Part shown: positions 22,637-29,742 of the stretch, piece by piece | Position numbering within the stretch: the first letter of the stretch is position 1 | How the letters are laid out: every line of letters starts with the position of its first letter | IMG/VR virus record: IMGVR_UViG_3300024505_000379 | Location: 1 to 46,585 of that record | Source: a virus | Direction: 5' to 3' (one strand) | Length of the DNA: 46,585 bases | Notes under the pieces: model-generated | Databases searched by the model: none | What the model saw: only the letters and a program-made list of their open reading frames with translations | What the model was told of the DNA's origin: nothing | Made by a program: the position numbers and the translations under genes

Positions 22637-24760
22637 TCAAGTCATCAGCAGGTGGCGCAGTTCTTTGATGACGGCTGCCGGCAAGTCCTCGACCGAGTTG
22701 AGGATGAGGTACTTCGGATAGAAGCGCTCCACCGCATTCGACTCGATGCCGATACCGACGACCTTGATGCCGCTGTTGGACACATCCTTGACCACGCGGG
22801 TCAAGTGCTGCTCCAGGTCGCCACGCGAGCCTGCAGCGGCGGGGTAGCCGTCAGACAGCACGATCATGATCTTGCCAGCCTCCTTGCGAGCCAGCAGACG
22901 ACGAGCGGCAATCTCGACAGACTCGCCATCGACGTTGCTCCGCAGAATGCGCGTGTTGGGCAGCCAGGCGAAGCGGTCACGCACGGTGGCGCACATCTTC
23001 TCCTCGTAGCCCTTGAGGATCGGCATGTACAGACCCTCGACGCGAGAAAAGCGCACGCCATGTTTGGCCTGCTGATCGCGCAGGTCATTGACCGCCGATG
23101 CGCCGAGCTCCTTCGTGGTGAAGCAGATAACCTCATTCTTGATGTTGAGGCGATCCAGAACCGACGACAGCGCATACGCAGCCTGACTGGCGGTATGAAT
23201 CTTCGAGCCGCCCATCGAGCCGGAGGCATCGACGACCAGTTCGACGGCTACGTCCTTGCTGCGTGACTCGTGCTTGCGGCTGAAGACCCGATCGTCATTC
23301 AGCGCCAGGCGCGACAGGTTGGCGGAATGCAGTCGGCCAGAGCGATGGCCGTGTGAACGAGTCGCCAGCGACCGAGCAGCAACGGCACGCTCCAGGTCTT
23401 TCTGCAGCGGCGCGACCATGTGATCGACCTTCTCCATCAGCTTCTTGCTCATCGACGCCTCGAAGCCCGAGCCGATCGGCAGCTTCTCGATCAGGTCGTG
23501 GTCCTTCGTAAACGGCATGTAGTCAGCGTTCATCGCGGACTTGAGCGTACTGTCCGTGATGAGGCGCGACATGGTTTCGTCGAAGTCGTTCTTGTCGTCC
23601 TTGTTCAGAGGCGCCCAGATCGGCTCGTCGTTGTTGATTTCGCTCTCTTCCTCGCCGGAGATGGGGCCGGTTTCAGGCTCTTCGTCAGTGCCTTCGGCGT
23701 CGCCCGTGTACTCGTCTTCTTCCGTCTCGGGCTCGGCGTCCTTCACGTCACCCTCCTCGTCATCGTCTTCGGGTTCGGGCTCGCCGGAGGTGTCATCCTC
23801 GTCTTCGGATTTTTCCTCGTCCTTGTCGTCTTTCTCGCCCTCGTCATCCTTGCCGTCAGACCCTTTGGCGTCGTCGTCTTTTTCGTCCTCGTCGCCCTTC
23901 TCAGGCTTGCTCTCGGACTTCTTCGACTCGCCCTTCTCCTCGTCGTCGCTCTCGCCGCTGCCGGACGGTTCTTCCTTGTCCTCCGACTTCTCGGGCTTGT
24001 CAGACTTTCCGGCCTTGCCCTTCGACTTGCCCTTCTTACCCTTGCCGGTGCTGCCTTCACCGTCACCCTCGCCCTCTTCAGACGAGTCCTTGCCCTTCTT
24101 CTTGCCCGAGCCTTTGTTGCCTTCAGTCAGGCGCTTGACGATTTCTTCGGCAAGGGTCATGCAGTCGGCGGTCGATGTAGCGCCCTCGATCTGCGGCTGC
24201 AGGTCTTTGATGCGCTCGAGGATGGGCTCGACCTTGGTCCAGTGGTCTTTCATGAACTCCTTGAAGACCTGCTGGCCCGACAGTGCTCGAATCATCGGCA
24301 CCATCAGCGTGTTCATCACGCCTTGAGCATCGCCCGCTGCAGCTTTTTCCTTCATGCGCGGAACGACAAACTTGTCCAGGTAGAACTTGCCAGTCACCGA
24401 CAGGTTGTACGCCGAGCCCTGAAAGCGTTTTGCCATTTCACGTTCGATGCGGGGGTCTTCCAGCGCATTGAGCATGAAACCAACTTGATCGCCTTTAGCA
24501 TTCGCTTTGGCCATCAGCGGGAACTCGGTGAACAGGATGTGTGCAACCTCGTGGTCGAGAAAGCCTTGAATGGCCTGGCACAGCTCCTCGGTTGCGTTGT
24601 CGGGCAGGTACGGCAGATTGACGAGTACCGGCTGGCCCGTGTGGTCAGCTTTGACGTAGGCGTTGACGCCCTGCTGAGTGACCTTGATGCCCTTGCCAGA
24701 CAGCATCTGGGTGATCTTCACGACTGACTCGCGAAGGATGAAGACACGATCGTTTTTCAC
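22637..24760 (-). CDS. CobT-like VWA-domain protein with HEXXH motif and acidic linker
   Basis: The 707-residue protein starts at GTG 24760 with AAGGAG five bases upstream. Residues 70-74 read HEVAH, the pattern of zinc metalloproteases. Residues 210-390 are a very acidic, Ser/Lys/Glu/Asp-rich low-complexity linker. The C-terminus is a von Willebrand A domain with the MIDAS motif VVDASGSMGG near residue 515 and VLSDGYPAA later. This is the CobT-like partner of the AAA+ protein downstream. It could assemble metal-cofactor enzymes or remodel proteins. A link with the B12-dependent reductase at 3.9 kb is attractive but inferred. Confidence 0.85.
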   Translation of the reverse strand: MKNDRVFILRESVVKITQMLSGKGIKVTQQGVNAYVKADHTGQPVLVNLPYLPDNATEELCQAIQGFLDHEVAHILFTEFPLMAKANAKGDQVGFMLNALEDPRIEREMAKRFQGSAYNLSVTGKFYLDKFVVPRMKEKAAAGDAQGVMNTLMVPMIRALSGQQVFKEFMKDHWTKVEPILERIKDLQPQIEGATSTADCMTLAEEIVKRLTEGNKGSGKKKGKDSSEEGEGDGEGSTGKGKKGKSKGKAGKSDKPEKSEDKEEPSGSGESDDEEKGESKKSESKPEKGDEDEKDDDAKGSDGKDDEGEKDDKDEEKSEDEDDTSGEPEPEDDDEEGDVKDAEPETEEDEYTGDAEGTDEEPETGPISGEEESEINNDEPIWAPLNKDDKNDFDETMSRLITDSTLKSAMNADYMPFTKDHDLIEKLPIGSGFEASMSKKLMEKVDHMVAPLQKDLERAVAARSLATRSHGHRSGRLHSANLSRLALNDDRVFSRKHESRSKDVAVELVVDASGSMGGSKIHTASQAAYALSSVLDRLNIKNEVICFTTKELGASAVNDLRDQQAKHGVRFSRVEGLYMPILKGYEEKMCATVRDRFAWLPNTRILRSNVDGESVEIAARRLLARKEAGKIMIVLSDGYPAAAGSRGDLEQHLTRVVKDVSNSGIKVVGIGIESNAVERFYPKYLILNSVEDLPAAVIKELRHLLMT

Positions 24761-24773
24761 TGACTCTCCTTAT

Positions 24774-24785
24774 GTCATGAGTGAC
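24774..24785. promoter_or_regulatory. GTCA-N4-TGAC site 12
   Basis: GTCATGAGTGAC is a perfect core, only 14 bases upstream of the GTG start of the VWA gene and just before its AAGGAG. It lies near the transcript start or in the leader. Confidence 0.65.
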
Positions 24786-24846
24786 TGATAATGCATTGTC
24801 ATCGACCGAAGTAGGGAGAGCAATGCTTTGCGTAGGGAACTTGAAT

Positions 24847-24864
24847 GGGCGCCCGAAGGCGCCC
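24847..24864 (-). terminator. strong hairpin after the 64-residue gene
   Basis: GGGCGCC and GGCGCCC pair around a TTCG loop on the minus strand, just past the stop at 24872. The following sequence is not T-rich, so it may terminate poorly. The core GGCGCCTTCGGGCGCC is the same as in the plus-strand terminator at 25694. Confidence 0.55.
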
Positions 24865-24871
24865 AGGTCGG

Positions 24872-25066
24872 TCAGAGCGACAGCCGAGCGGCACGTCCGC
24901 TCATCGTACTGACCAGACACATCGGCCCACGGTAGACGTGTACGCCAATGTGCAGTAGAGTGGTGCCGAGGTCCAAGACCTGCCTGACCTCCAGGTGCTC
25001 CAGCGTGTCCGCGAGCTCCTGCACCGAAATCTCATCAACTTCTGGAAATAGACTCCAGCTCGACAT
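24872..25066 (-). CDS. hypothetical protein, 64 residues
   Basis: The gene runs from ATG 25066, with AAGGAC upstream, to a stop just before a strong hairpin. It is the only gene in its transcription unit. The product is acidic at the N-terminus (FPEVDEISVQELADTLEHLE) and hydrophobic later (LLHIGVHVYRG). Its promoter region holds site 13 and lies back to back with that of the XRE regulator. This placement beside the regulator suggests a lysogeny or control function, but no family is seen. Confidence 0.6.
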   Translation of the reverse strand: MSSWSLFPEVDEISVQELADTLEHLEVRQVLDLGTTLLHIGVHVYRGPMCLVSTMSGRAARLSL

Positions 25067-25092
25067 ATATGTCCTTGTCTTGTTTCTATTGG

Positions 25093-25113
25093 TTGATTTT
25101 AGTCACTCGTGAA
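25093..25113 (-). promoter_or_regulatory. promoter with site 13 in the divergent gap
   Basis: On the plus strand AGTCACTCGTGA matches the family with one mismatch. On the minus strand TTCACGAGTGAC is directly followed by TAAAAT, a good -10 box for the 64-residue gene. The site lies about 120 bases upstream of the divergent XRE regulator. Confidence 0.6.
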
Positions 25114-25167
25114 GCGGAACCTTTGGGCGTTTCACCTCCATTTGTTGTTTCCCGGTAGGGCAATCAG

Positions 25168-25207
25168 TCAGCACGTACTGTTCTAATTTGTATACTCAGT
25201 TCGTACT
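25168..25207 (+). promoter_or_regulatory. promoter of the XRE-type regulator
   Basis: TATACT at 25191-25196 is a good -10 box; the -35 (TCAGCA, 17 bases upstream) is poor. Direct repeats CGTACT at 25174-25179 and 25202-25207 bracket the -10 box and could be separate operator half-sites. Confidence 0.5.
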
Positions 25208-25231
25208 TAACCTCAACTCATAGGAACTGTC

Positions 25232-25675
25232 ATGGTTACGAAGGCTGTCCGAGTGACGCCCGCGAATGCCAACAAACCCCGCAACGTCGCCGAATACATC
25301 AGCTGGCAGATTCAGCTTTGCGGAAAACCACAAACGGAAATTGCTCAACAGGCTGGTTTTGACAAGCCAAATGTCATCACCATGATTAAGCAGGGGAAGA
25401 CGAAAGTTCCTCTCAACAAGATTGGCAGCATGGCCAAGGCGCTGGAGATTGACCCCGTCTTCTTCATGCGGATTTGCCTGAACGAGTACCTTCCCGATCT
25501 GGCAGAGACGATCGAGAAGATCACGAATCAGCCGATCATCACCAACAACGAGTTGGAGTTCATCAACGTCATCCGATCCAGCAAGGTGGTCAACCCGAAG
25601 CTGCGGAACGACGCCGAGAAGAAGAAGCTGCGCGAGTTCGTGGACACGCTCAAAGCCGATAACGAAACGAACTGA
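25232..25675 (+). CDS. XRE-family helix-turn-helix regulator, candidate lysogeny repressor
   Basis: This is one of only two plus-strand genes. The 147-residue protein has an XRE/lambda-repressor-like HTH around residues 25-75: ISWQIQLCGKPQTEIAQQAG, then FDKPNVITMIKQGKTKVPL and MAKALEIDP. The C-terminal half is helical and charged, with no LexA-like protease motif visible. ATG 25232 has AGGAA six bases upstream, and a strong terminator follows. Its opposite orientation, solitary unit and closeness to the integrase are typical of a phage repressor. A family palindrome lies in its upstream gap. Binding to those sites is a prediction. Confidence 0.85.
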   Translation: MVTKAVRVTPANANKPRNVAEYISWQIQLCGKPQTEIAQQAGFDKPNVITMIKQGKTKVPLNKIGSMAKALEIDPVFFMRICLNEYLPDLAETIEKITNQPIITNNELEFINVIRSSKVVNPKLRNDAEKKKLREFVDTLKADNETN

Positions 25676-25693
25676 CACCGTTTTCTCCACATG

Positions 25694-25716
25694 AGGCGCC
25701 TTCGGGCGCCTTTTTT
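25694..25716 (+). terminator. intrinsic terminator of the regulator gene
   Basis: AGGCGCC and GGCGCCT pair around a TTCG loop and are followed by six T residues, 18 bases after the stop codon. Confidence 0.92.
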
Positions 25717-25866
25717 GTGCAGCGCAATTACACCGCCAAGCTCTGCCGTAGACAACGCACCGCGACCCACCGCCGACGAGCGGTCGCTTTCGTGCCTTTC
25801 TAGAAACACTACCCTGGGTGAACACCCCGTTTTGTTGGTAAATCTGCCGCACAAGCCAGCGGACTC
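25717..25866. other. gap between regulator terminator and alpA promoter
   Basis: I see no gene here. A minus-strand frame opening MCGRF has no family support. A weak hairpin (GGGT-GAAC-ACCC followed by GTTTT) occurs near 25815-25836. Confidence 0.5.
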
Positions 25867-25918
25867 TTGTGTTCTTCCTGCCGTTCATCCTACTATGGCA
25901 CACCTCACTACTGACTTA
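25867..25918 (+). promoter_or_regulatory. alpA promoter with site 14
   Basis: TTGTGT (25867-25872) and TACTAT (25891-25896) are spaced 18 bases. CTCACTACTGACTTA (25904-25918), a one-mismatch family site, follows over the expected transcription start, so a bound repressor would block this promoter. Confidence 0.6.
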
Positions 25919-25932
25919 CTGCTCCTTCAAAA

Positions 25933-26139
25933 ATGGAACGCCTGATTGCACTTGAGGATGTCGAAGCCCAAGTCAGCCTGAAGAAATCGACCCTGTACGG
26001 ATTGATCGCCGTAGGTCAATTCCCTGCGCCGATCAAGGTTGGGCGAGCAAGTCGCTGGCTGTCGAGCGAGATTCAGTCGTGGATCGACGAGCGCGCCAGG
26101 CAAAGAAGTAGTCCCACGGCTGCTGTAAGTCAGTCCTGA
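25933..26139 (+). CDS. AlpA-like regulator / excisionase
   Basis: The 68-residue protein has the winged-HTH fold of AlpA proteins. RLIALEDVEAQVSLKKSTLY at residues 3-22 is the helix-turn-helix, FPAPIKVGRASRWLSSEI follows at residues 30-47, and IDERARQR is near the end. AlpA-type proteins control integrase expression or act as excisionases in P4-like elements. The gene points toward the integrase gene and overlaps its 3' end by 107 bases, so the two are convergent. No good ribosome site precedes ATG 25933. Site 14 in its promoter suggests that it is silent when the putative repressor is bound. Confidence 0.85.
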   Translation: MERLIALEDVEAQVSLKKSTLYGLIAVGQFPAPIKVGRASRWLSSEIQSWIDERARQRSSPTAAVSQS

Positions 26140-27322
26140 GTGCGTCGAGATAGTCTGCCCACGCCTGCATCATGGCGATGCGGCTGTCGAGGTACTCGGC
26201 ACGGTTGTAGGCGCGGTCCGTCTTGTCGTCTATGTCATGCGCCAGTTGCTTCTTCGTCACCTTCGACTCGAAGCCACCTTCCTCGAGCAGCGTTCTGGCC
26301 GAGGCTCGAAAGCCATGACAGGTCTGCTTGCCCTTGAAGCCGATGCGCTCCAGGTTGTCGTTGAGAGTGTTCTCGGACAGCGGCATGCCCTTCTTGGCGC
26401 CAGGAAAGACAAGCCCCTGGTGGCCCGTGACGGTCTTCCAGTTCCGCAGCAGCGTGACCGCCTGCGCGGACAGTGGCACAAGGTACTCACGACCCTTCTT
26501 CATCAGGTAGTGCGGCACCTCCCACATGGCGCCATCAAGATCGAAGTGCTCCCATCGAGCGGTTCTGAGGTTTTGGGGCCGTACCCAAACCATCGTCTGA
26601 AGACGTAGCGCCATCACGGCGATCGAGCCAGGCTCCCGATCGAGCCGCAGCAGCAGCTCCCTGAACTCGGCTGGCCTGGTGATGGCCGCATGGTGGCGCT
26701 CGACGTGCGCCTTGAACTCGCGGCGCCTGACATTGCCGGCCGGACTTGCCTTGACGTACCGCTGATCGACGGCGAATTGCAGGGCGCGAACAAGGATGTC
26801 CCGAACGCGGGTCAGCATGTAGTGCGCGCCTCGAGCCTCAACTTTCTGAAGAACGGATCGAATGTCATCCTCGGTGAGCTCCGTGATGCGCTTGGCGCCA
26901 CACTCGGCAAGGATGTTGGCTTTGGCCGCCTGGTCGTAGTCGGAGTAGTGCCGCGAGCTCCAGCTGTGCTTGTGGTGCTCGAGCCATTCGGAGATGACTT
27001 CCGCGACTGTCTTGGCGGCCTTGGTTTCCTGGCGCTCTCGTCGGCGCTCCTCCACCGGATCACGACCAAGCTGCACGAGCGTCCTGGCGGCTTCAGCCAG
27101 AGTTCGTGCCGTACTCAGCTTTACGGTGGGGTACGTGCCCATCGAGTAGGTCTTGCGGACGCCCTTGAGGGTGTAGTCCAGCTGCCAGGACATGCCGCCT
27201 GATCCGCGCACGACGAGAAACAACCCCTCGCCATCCGAAATCTTGGTGATTGACTTGTCGCTGGCCTGTGCTTCCTTGATGCGCTTCTCCAGCTCCTTCT
27301 GGGACAGTTCGTGCAGGGCCAT
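26033..27322 (-). CDS. int: P4-type tyrosine-recombinase integrase
   Basis: The 429-residue protein has the N-terminal arm-binding domain of P4 integrases (LTKISDGEGLFLVV-like region, WQLDYTLKGVRKTYSMGTYP), a core-binding region and an intact catalytic domain. The catalytic set is Arg248 (VWVRPQNLR), Lys near 276, His336 and Arg339 (CHGFRAS), His362 (QLAHD) and the nucleophile Tyr372 (DRAYNRAEYL). The motif MMQAWADYLD is typical of the family. It should insert the phage at the tRNA-Ser-like core found 216 bases upstream of its start. The C-terminal 33 residues extend past the usual end and overlap alpA on the other strand. Confidence 0.95.
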   Translation of the reverse strand: MALHELSQKELEKRIKEAQASDKSITKISDGEGLFLVVRGSGGMSWQLDYTLKGVRKTYSMGTYPTVKLSTARTLAEAARTLVQLGRDPVEERRRERQETKAAKTVAEVISEWLEHHKHSWSSRHYSDYDQAAKANILAECGAKRITELTEDDIRSVLQKVEARGAHYMLTRVRDILVRALQFAVDQRYVKASPAGNVRRREFKAHVERHHAAITRPAEFRELLLRLDREPGSIAVMALRLQTMVWVRPQNLRTARWEHFDLDGAMWEVPHYLMKKGREYLVPLSAQAVTLLRNWKTVTGHQGLVFPGAKKGMPLSENTLNDNLERIGFKGKQTCHGFRASARTLLEEGGFESKVTKKQLAHDIDDKTDRAYNRAEYLDSRIAMMQAWADYLDALRTDLQQPWDYFFAWRARRSTTESRSTASDLLAQP

Positions 27323-27413
27323 GTGGTAACGAGCCGTGGTTACTTGGACGTGCTGCGCGGTAACGGCAGCGTCAGCAGATGCAGTTTCGGGACGTTACCA
27401 CAGGGTTTACCGC
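27322..27413. repeat. GGTAAC repeats between int and the attP core
   Basis: GGTAACG occurs at 27325 and 27359 and inverted at 27393. GTGGTTAC is near 27336 and TTTACCGCG near 27405. TGTGGTAACG (27322-27331) pairs with CGTTACCACA (27393-27402), and CGCGGTAA pairs with TTACCGCG. This looks like a cluster of arm-type integrase sites or AlpA-binding sites. It also covers the likely int promoter. Confidence 0.6.
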
Positions 27414-27460
27414 GCCGATCGCTGGAAGTCGGCGCACCTCGGCGGACGAGGCTGGAAAAG

Positions 27461-27496
27461 AAAAAGGCCCAAGTCGTTGATTACTGGGGCCTTTTT
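27461..27496. terminator. bidirectional intrinsic terminator
   Basis: AAAAAGGCCC and GGGCCTTTTT form a 10-bp A/T-flanked stem around a 16-base loop. It would stop transcription in both directions, separating the integrase region from the guanylate kinase operon. Confidence 0.85.
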
Positions 27497-27537
27497 GCGA
27501 TCCGCTGGACGCTGGTGGAGGTCTGCGGAGGTCTTGC

Positions 27538-27562
27538 TGGCGGAGAGGGTGGGATTCGAACC
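27538..27562 (-). other. putative attP core: 3' end of a tRNA-Ser gene
   Basis: On the minus strand the 25 bases from the T-loop (GGTTCGAATCC) through acceptor CCTCTCC, discriminator G and CCA match a bacterial tRNA-Ser 3' end. Bases further 5' do not fold as a tRNA: three T-stem positions mismatch. So this is an identity block, not a tRNA gene. It lies next to int, as expected of attP. Confidence 0.75.
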
Positions 27563-27613
27563 GCTAGTATTGATGCGGGTTTCGGGGCAGTTTCCTGCCC
27601 GCTACCACGTTCA

Positions 27614-28255
27614 TTACCGCAGCAGAAACTTGCTTGGATCGTAGGCTTGTTGAGCCAGGTCTTCGACCACTGCGTCGATGTTGGACTCGTTGAAGTTGGT
27701 CAGCCAGGTGTCGCACACCGGCCCGACATCCTCTGCCCAATGACACTCGTCCTTGAGCATCACGCCCAGGCGCTTGCTGTAGGTTTCGATGACGTTCTTG
27801 GCCGCCTCGCCGCCCTTGCCGATGGCCAGGGAGAAGTCGCCCAGCATGCGCTCCAGGAATCGACGGGCGATCACCTCGCCAGGGTTGTCGATGAAGACCG
27901 AGTGCAGGTTCCACGAGTGCAGGTGGCAATACTCGCGAATCTGCAGCAGGCCTTCCGGCTCGACGATCACCACGATGGGCTTGTCTTCGGCCGCGACCCG
28001 CTCGATCTCCTGAGCCGAGACGCCGTAGAAGTTGTTGTTGAAGTGGACCGTCTCCACGAAAAAGCCGGTGTCGCGCAGCCGCTTGAACTCCGACTTGTCG
28101 ATGAAGTGGTACGCCTTGCCATTTTCCTCGCCAGCTCGAGGCTCGCGGGTGGTATGGGAGATCACCTGCACGAAGCCCTCTTCCTTCAGGCGCTTCTCCA
28201 GCGTTGTCTTGCCGGCGCATGACGGGCCGGTGAGCGATACGATGAACGGGGTCAT
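27614..28255 (-). CDS. gmk: guanylate kinase-like protein
   Basis: The 213-residue protein should phosphorylate GMP or dGMP with ATP. The P-loop GPSCAGKT is at residues 10-17. VISHTTREPRAGEENGKAYHF, with its spacing and two arginines, matches the GMP-binding region of guanylate kinases. The lid region contains IARRFLERMLGD. It overlaps the preceding gene by ATGA and ends 52 bases from the attP-like core. The C-terminal 50 residues (WAEDVGPVCDTWLTNFNES) differ from bacterial Gmk, so deoxynucleotide specificity may differ. Confidence 0.88.
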   Translation of the reverse strand: MTPFIVSLTGPSCAGKTTLEKRLKEEGFVQVISHTTREPRAGEENGKAYHFIDKSEFKRLRDTGFFVETVHFNNNFYGVSAQEIERVAAEDKPIVVIVEPEGLLQIREYCHLHSWNLHSVFIDNPGEVIARRFLERMLGDFSLAIGKGGEAAKNVIETYSKRLGVMLKDECHWAEDVGPVCDTWLTNFNESNIDAVVEDLAQQAYDPSKFLLR

Positions 28256-28428
28256 TCCTTGTTCTCCAGTTTTTTGGTCAGCACTTGCAGAAGGTCCGTC
28301 ATCGCAAAGAGCGGAACCTCCTGGCCATTGCGGTCGATCATTCGAACCAAGCCACCGATCGGAGCCGGAGAAACTTCCGTCGTCCAGGGAAAGGTGGCTT
28401 GCAACTCCTTGAATTGTTGTTCAGTCAT
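28252..28428 (-). CDS. hypothetical protein, 58 residues
   Basis: The gene fills the space between the ligase and guanylate kinase genes exactly. Its ATG 28428 lies inside site 15, three bases after the ligase stop, and its TGA overlaps the next ATG. The product starts MTEQQFKELQATFPW and contains VRMIDRNGQEVPLFAMTDLL, likely a small beta-hairpin plus helix. It ends TKKLENKE. No family is recognised, but the packing supports it as real. Confidence 0.7.
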   Translation of the reverse strand: MTEQQFKELQATFPWTTEVSPAPIGGLVRMIDRNGQEVPLFAMTDLLQVLTKKLENKE

Positions 28429-28434
28429 GACTTA
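28420..28434. promoter_or_regulatory. site 15 spanning ligase stop and next start
   Basis: TTCAGTCATGACTTA is a one-mismatch member. On the minus strand it reads TAAGTCATGACTGAA: TAA is the ligase stop and ATG is the start of the 58-residue gene. Confidence 0.65.
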
Positions 28435-29742
28435 TGCTTTGTCGTCACGGAAGCGCTTGAAGCGCGGGTGGCGCAGCGACCCATCGGGCGTGACCTCGTG
28501 GTACTCCACTTCGATCATGCGTCCGACAATCAGGTCGGGGTCTTCGTTGCGGAGCTCGTCCGACAGACCCGAGCCCACGTTCACAGGTACGCCCTTGTGG
28601 TCCACGATCAGCGCGCCGATCATGCCCTCGTACTTGCCCGTGCCCTGCTCCCAGCCGGTCACGAACAGGTCCAGCGTCTCTTCGGCCTTGATCTTCATCC
28701 AGGCGTGGTTGCGCTTGCGCCAATACTTCGCTTGCGGCTCCTTGATGATGAGCCCTTCGAGTCCGGAGGCACGGACCGACTGGTACAGGTTGTGAATCTC
28801 ATCCACGCTGGAGACGAGGTAGCGAGGCAGCAGCTTGAGCGGCCCGCCGCTCACGGTCTTGAACAGGTCTTCCAGAACCTGACGACGAACGGCGTAGGCG
28901 GTTGCACTGCCCTCCTTCGTGTCTTTGTGGAAGAGCGACTGCGGCAGCACGTCGAAGACGTTGAACACGGCGTCGGTGGCCTGTTCGTCCTTCTTGCGAG
29001 CCACCGAGACGGTGTTGTTGAACGAGCCGCTGGTAATCTCGCCGTCGAAGACCAAGTGGAAGGAGTCGCACCCGAGAAGACTGCCGAAATACTCGGCGTC
29101 ACCATCATCGTTGCCTGTCTCGTTTCGAATGTCGGCTCGGAAGTTGTCCACCAGATTGAGCAGTGGGTCTTTCAGGTGGTCGAAGGTCGTGAACTCCTTG
29201 CCAGAGCGACTGAAGAACTTGACCGCCAGCTCGCTGATGTCCACAAACGCCAGAACGCGCACGCCGTCGAGCTTGGGCTCGGCAACAACCGGCCAGCCCT
29301 TGACGCGAGACGCCTCGAAGGGATGGGCCAGCATGCAGTCGAAGGTCGGAATCAAGCCAGGGATGGCTTTGTTGACGGTCGATTCGCTGAAGCCAGCGCG
29401 AAGGTCTTTGCTGACGATGCGCCACAGCAGTTCGGCCGACTTGGCGGTCAGACGCGACATTTCGGAGACGAGCGTGTCGCGTGCCAGGTTGCCGGTCAGA
29501 TTGCGGGTCCGCAGGTTTTCCAGCAGGTGCCAGGTGTCGCTGTTGAACGTGCCATTGCCGCCCGAACGATGCGTATCCGGACGTTTGGCGATGCCGTAGG
29601 TCTTGAAGGGGTTGAGCGCCGCTTCCAGAACGTCCTGGAAGCCCTCCAGCTCCGCAGAAGCCCGAATCATGTCTTCCTTTGCGGTCTTGCTGGAGGTCGC
29701 TGCAATCGCCTCAATTTTCTCGAGGATCAGATCGGAACTCAC
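28432..29742 (-). CDS. ATP-dependent DNA ligase
   Basis: The 436-residue protein seals nicks using ATP. The adenylation motif EPKLDGVR puts the nucleophile at Lys157. Downstream nucleotidyltransferase motifs include FSRSGKEF (motif III region), VFDGEI (motif IV), EGLIIKEPQAKY (motif IV-V region) and WMKIKAEET (motif V). An N-terminal helical domain (1-140) and a C-terminal OB domain flank the core. The start is GTG 29742, overlapping the upstream stop as GTGA. It belongs to the replication cluster and should join Okazaki fragments. Confidence 0.93.
   Translation of the reverse strand: MSSDLILEKIEAIAATSSKTAKEDMIRASAELEGFQDVLEAALNPFKTYGIAKRPDTHRSGGNGTFNSDTWHLLENLRTRNLTGNLARDTLVSEMSRLTAKSAELLWRIVSKDLRAGFSESTVNKAIPGLIPTFDCMLAHPFEASRVKGWPVVAEPKLDGVRVLAFVDISELAVKFFSRSGKEFTTFDHLKDPLLNLVDNFRADIRNETGNDDGDAEYFGSLLGCDSFHLVFDGEITSGSFNNTVSVARKKDEQATDAVFNVFDVLPQSLFHKDTKEGSATAYAVRRQVLEDLFKTVSGGPLKLLPRYLVSSVDEIHNLYQSVRASGLEGLIIKEPQAKYWRKRNHAWMKIKAEETLDLFVTGWEQGTGKYEGMIGALIVDHKGVPVNVGSGLSDELRNEDPDLIVGRMIEVEYHEVTPDGSLRHPRFKRFRDDKA

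Noticed and set aside
23541-24326. Ser-rich plus-strand frame opposite the VWA gene
   Set aside because: It only mirrors the acidic Lys/Glu/Asp/Ser linker of the minus-strand protein.
25528-25854. Minus-strand frame opening MCGRF, reminiscent of SRAP-domain proteins
   Set aside because: The similarity ends after five residues, and the frame is antisense to the regulator gene and its terminator.
25895-25945. A 16-residue leader-like frame (MAHLTTDLLLLQKWNA) overlapping the alpA start
   Set aside because: It has no ribosome site and starts inside the likely -10 box, so coupling cannot be supported.
27538-27625. A complete tRNA-Ser gene
   Set aside because: Only the T-loop, the 3' half of the T-stem and the 3' acceptor strand are present; the 5' part cannot pair, so it is treated as an attachment core.
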